Shown: positions 62,901-64,000 of the stretch, one piece after another
Layout: the number at the start of each line of letters is the position of its first letter
Position numbering within the stretch: the first letter of the stretch is position 1
Assembly (NCBI RefSeq): GCF_900109365.1
Contig: NZ_FNZR01000003.1
Coordinates: 558,001-622,000 of the forward strand
From: Parapedobacter koreensis
GTDB lineage: Bacteria > Bacteroidota > Bacteroidia > Sphingobacteriales > Sphingobacteriaceae
Length of the DNA: 64,000 nt
Reading direction: 5' to 3'
Made by a program: the position numbers and the translations under genes
Notes under the pieces: generated by a model
Seen by the model: the letters and a program-made list of their open reading frames with translations, nothing else
Database searches by the model: none
What the model was told of the DNA's origin: nothing

Positions 62901-63009
62901 CCACGGCATCCCGTTCCACCTTGCGGGTTACAAATGTGAACGATAGGGAATAGAGACACGCAATGGTGACCACTACTACCAAAAATTTAATCAGCCCTTT
63001 ACCTTGCAT
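59995..63009 (-). CDS. secDF: Fused protein translocase subunit SecDF
   Basis: A 1004-residue membrane protein that joins SecD and SecF. The SecD half includes GLDLKGGMNVTMEVSL near residue 80, IDKFGVTSPNIQLQ and IELPGVTDEDRVRKLLQG, a periplasmic P1 region with a low-complexity Ala/Asp/Thr-rich insert (about 245-300), and six helices around 545-720. The SecF half begins near 725 (FSLGVDFQGGRTYTVRYE) and has GPTIANDIKS and YSVNDTVVVFDRLREY. It uses the proton gradient to pull proteins out of the Sec channel. The fused form is usual in Bacteroidota. Confidence 0.96.
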   Translation of the reverse strand: MQGKGLIKFLVVVVTIACLYSLSFTFVTRKVERDAVAYAKGDMAKEKAYLDSMAGEVVYNLGIANYTYREAKGNEIALGLDLKGGMNVTMEVSLQELVRNLANSPKDDNFNKALENANVRSKNSQNGYVSLFVEEFKKLSPNTSLASFFATKDNTAYVKPNSTDAQVESFLEREATNAIDNSFKVLRTRIDKFGVTSPNIQLQQGTNRILIELPGVTDEDRVRKLLQGSARLEFWQTYDNMEIYPMLENVNSALATTLKDAEKATQSGAVDTAKADSTDAGLLAALGANQDSLATDSSTSQLAAQNPLFNLLRPATAMAPDNQVVLAPGPIVGYAQLRDTAKVNRYLENQVVKQIIPGNVKLLWGVKPSPRTPEQLELYAIKPSGADAGPILSGNVITDAKDDFDPQSNSPMVTMYMNSEGAREWRRVTAAASADPNNKQAIAIVLDGVVYSAPTVQGEIPNGVSQITGNFTIEDTKDLANVLKAGRLPTTAKIVEEAVVGPTLGQAAIDAGINSAIIGLLIVLVFMILYYNRGGWVANIAVIFNVFFLMGVMASLNAVLTLPGIAGIVLTLGTAVDANVLIYERIREELAIGKSIRQAIADGYKHAMPSILDSQITTFLVGVILFFFGSGPILGFATTLMIGIITSLFTAIFITRIIFDWMLNKGWEIKVSYPWSANTLKNANFAFVQNRKKIYLVSGLFIVIGFIFIFTKGFSLGVDFQGGRTYTVRYESPVNLEEVRDNLNETFGLTTEVKIYGADNQVRVTTTYHIEETNDEADQEVLAKLNEGLSKIDGNNYEILSSQKVGPTIANDIKSRAIYAGIFSVIVVALYILIRFHKWQYSLAAAIPTIHDALVILILFSILDGIVPFSLDIDQHFVAAILTVIAYSVNDTVVVFDRLREYLGMSKRKNEDIGETVNLAINRTLSRTIVTSLTVIFVMAILFIFGGEVIRGFSFAILVGIIVATYSSICLAAPLIVDLQKKTDTSDAADAQPTQKAAVKTAKV

Positions 63010-63067
63010 TTTCTTTCGTTAACTTGTGTCAATCTGTTCTTTATATACAAAATTTTGTTAAGAACGG

Positions 63068-63075
63068 CAAAGGTA
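63068..63075 (-). promoter_or_regulatory. Candidate -7 box of secDF
   Basis: TACCTTTG on the minus strand lies 58 bases before the secDF ATG and fits TAnnTTTG. The upstream sequence is AT-rich, with no TTG at the right spacing. Confidence 0.4.
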
Positions 63076-63136
63076 TAAAATTTTTGTATAAAGAAAGGGT
63101 AATTTTATAGTTTATTGTGCGCGTATCCTGTTTTTG

Positions 63137-64000
63137 CTAACTGGTTATGTGCTTGATTTTTGTCGTCAGCATGACGATGATGATACCCATGGAGGCGATG
63201 ACCCCATAGGCGGCTTGAAGTCCGGTAAATTCGGCTATAAAACCGATAAGCGGTGGCCCTACCAGAAAGCCACAAAAACCAATTGTGCTCACCGCAGCAA
63301 GGGCTGATCCAGCAGACAGCTTTCCTGACCGTCCAGCAAGGCTGTATACTAGGGGGATGATGGCTGAAGATCCGATACCGACCATCAAAAAGGCAAAGAT
63401 GACAACCCCGAAATTGGGAAAAGCAACGGCAAGGAGTAATCCGGTGGAACTCAAGACACCGCTCAGTACCAATGTCGTTTTTGCTCCGAAACGCCTTACG
63501 GTCCAATCGGATAGAAACCTGCCGCCGGCCATACTGAAGAGAAACGCGCTTAAGCCATAGCCTACCAACTGCTTTTCCGCATGCACGACTTGTTCCATGT
63601 AAATGCCACTCCAGTCATATAAGGTTCCTTCTCCAATCATGGCACAGAAGGCGATGGCACCCAATACGGCCAAGGGTTTGTCCGGTACGGCAAACAACGG
63701 TTCTTTTTTTTGCTGATGCGCCCGATCGTGAGAAATTAGGTAGGCTGTGATGCCGATGACCGCCAGCACGGCGGCTGATGTGATCACGGCAAAATGGTGA
63801 AGCGGTACGATATGGCGATCAATCATCAATGCACCAATACCGGCACCGACGAACCCGGCGATGCTCCACATGCCATGAAACGCACCCATGATGGGTTTTT
63901 CATAATGCTTGCTAAGTGTCACCGCCTGTGTATTGACTGCAATGTTGAGCAAATTGCCGGATGCTCCAAAAAGGATAAGGTTAGCCATCAGGCCATACAT
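63137..64000 (-). CDS. MFS transporter (5' partial at the window edge)
   Basis: The frame is open at the right edge, so the first helices are missing; 287 residues remain with about eight helices. MGAFHGMWSIAGFVGAGIGA and YGLSAFLFSMAGGRFLSDW resemble the sugar-phosphate/multidrug MFS group (YbjJ-like), and GRFLSDWTVRRFGAK is the MFS loop signature. The substrate cannot be told. It lies 127 bases upstream of secDF and is transcribed the same way. Confidence 0.8.
   Translation of the reverse strand: MYGLMANLILFGASGNLLNIAVNTQAVTLSKHYEKPIMGAFHGMWSIAGFVGAGIGALMIDRHIVPLHHFAVITSAAVLAVIGITAYLISHDRAHQQKKEPLFAVPDKPLAVLGAIAFCAMIGEGTLYDWSGIYMEQVVHAEKQLVGYGLSAFLFSMAGGRFLSDWTVRRFGAKTTLVLSGVLSSTGLLLAVAFPNFGVVIFAFLMVGIGSSAIIPLVYSLAGRSGKLSAGSALAAVSTIGFCGFLVGPPLIGFIAEFTGLQAAYGVIASMGIIIVMLTTKIKHITS

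Noticed and set aside
1-64000. CRISPR array, IS element, prophage, tRNA or rRNA
   Set aside because: No regularly spaced repeats, transposase or integrase motifs, or cloverleaf/rRNA-like segments were seen on reading both strands by eye; a tRNA scan would be decisive.

Overview
The window looks like chromosomal DNA of a Bacteroidota bacterium, most likely from the Sphingobacteriaceae; a Parapedobacter- or Pedobacter-like genus is a guess from gene content and the intermediate GC. The signs are a fused SecDF, an mreBCD-mrdA-rodA operon, paired DUF3857/transglutaminase-like proteins, a long FtsX-type ABC permease, a Crp/Fnr regulator of the Bacteroidota type, CAZymes with signal peptides, and TAnnTTTG -7 boxes upstream of many genes. 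I see no phage, IS element, CRISPR array, rRNA or tRNA. It is mostly ordinary backbone with several small accessory modules.

Layout. 1-3.8 kb: the end of a kdp-type potassium region (outer-membrane porin cut by the window edge, a KdpD lacking its kinase half, and a separate HAMP-PAS histidine kinase). 3.9-8.4 kb: a minus-strand redox operon (double-spondin lipoprotein, AhpD-like protein, peroxiredoxin, thioredoxin) followed by an AraC regulator and the decayed remnant of a second AhpD-like gene. 8.5-11 kb: a small membrane protein and a second AraC regulator with a short-chain dehydrogenase. 11-18.1 kb: a lipoprotein with propeller, HEAT repeats and cytochrome c, then GH43, GH92 and a GH71/99-like pseudogene. 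18.1-21.5 kb: a two-component system with an envelope protein and a PepSY-like protein. 21.5-34 kb: class III cyclase, ABC permease, MpaB-like oxygenase coupled to a CPA2 antiporter, SRPBCC protein, two SDRs, Crp/Fnr regulator, Gfo/Idh/MocA oxidoreductase and a membrane acyltransferase-like protein. 34-38.1 kb: flavodoxin, penicillin-acylase-family hydrolase and two small proteins. 38.2-44 kb: the cell-shape operon. 44-48 kb: two DUF3857 proteins. 47.9-55 kb: three peptidases in a row and a PolX. 55-58.2 kb: MarR, TrxR-like ferredoxin reductase, [2Fe-2S] ferredoxin and NDH-2. 58.3-64 kb: dicarboxylate symporter, SecDF and a partial MFS transporter.

The most unusual signals are regulatory. Two unrelated AraC genes each sit beside an operon whose promoter carries a long direct repeat, spaced 21 bp (redox operon) or 23 bp (SDR), just upstream of a TAnnTTTG box. 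The two-component locus carries nearly identical 18-bp elements in front of its regulator gene and in front of its envelope-protein gene. The cyclase/ABC-permease divergent region has three 10-bp phased repeats. On the protein side, PolX has lost two of three polymerase aspartates while keeping its PHP nuclease ligands, the first DUF3857 protein has lost the transglutaminase Cys and His, and two genes (AhpD-like and GH71/99-like) are being lost. Functional statements are inferred from motifs and context; no searches were run.
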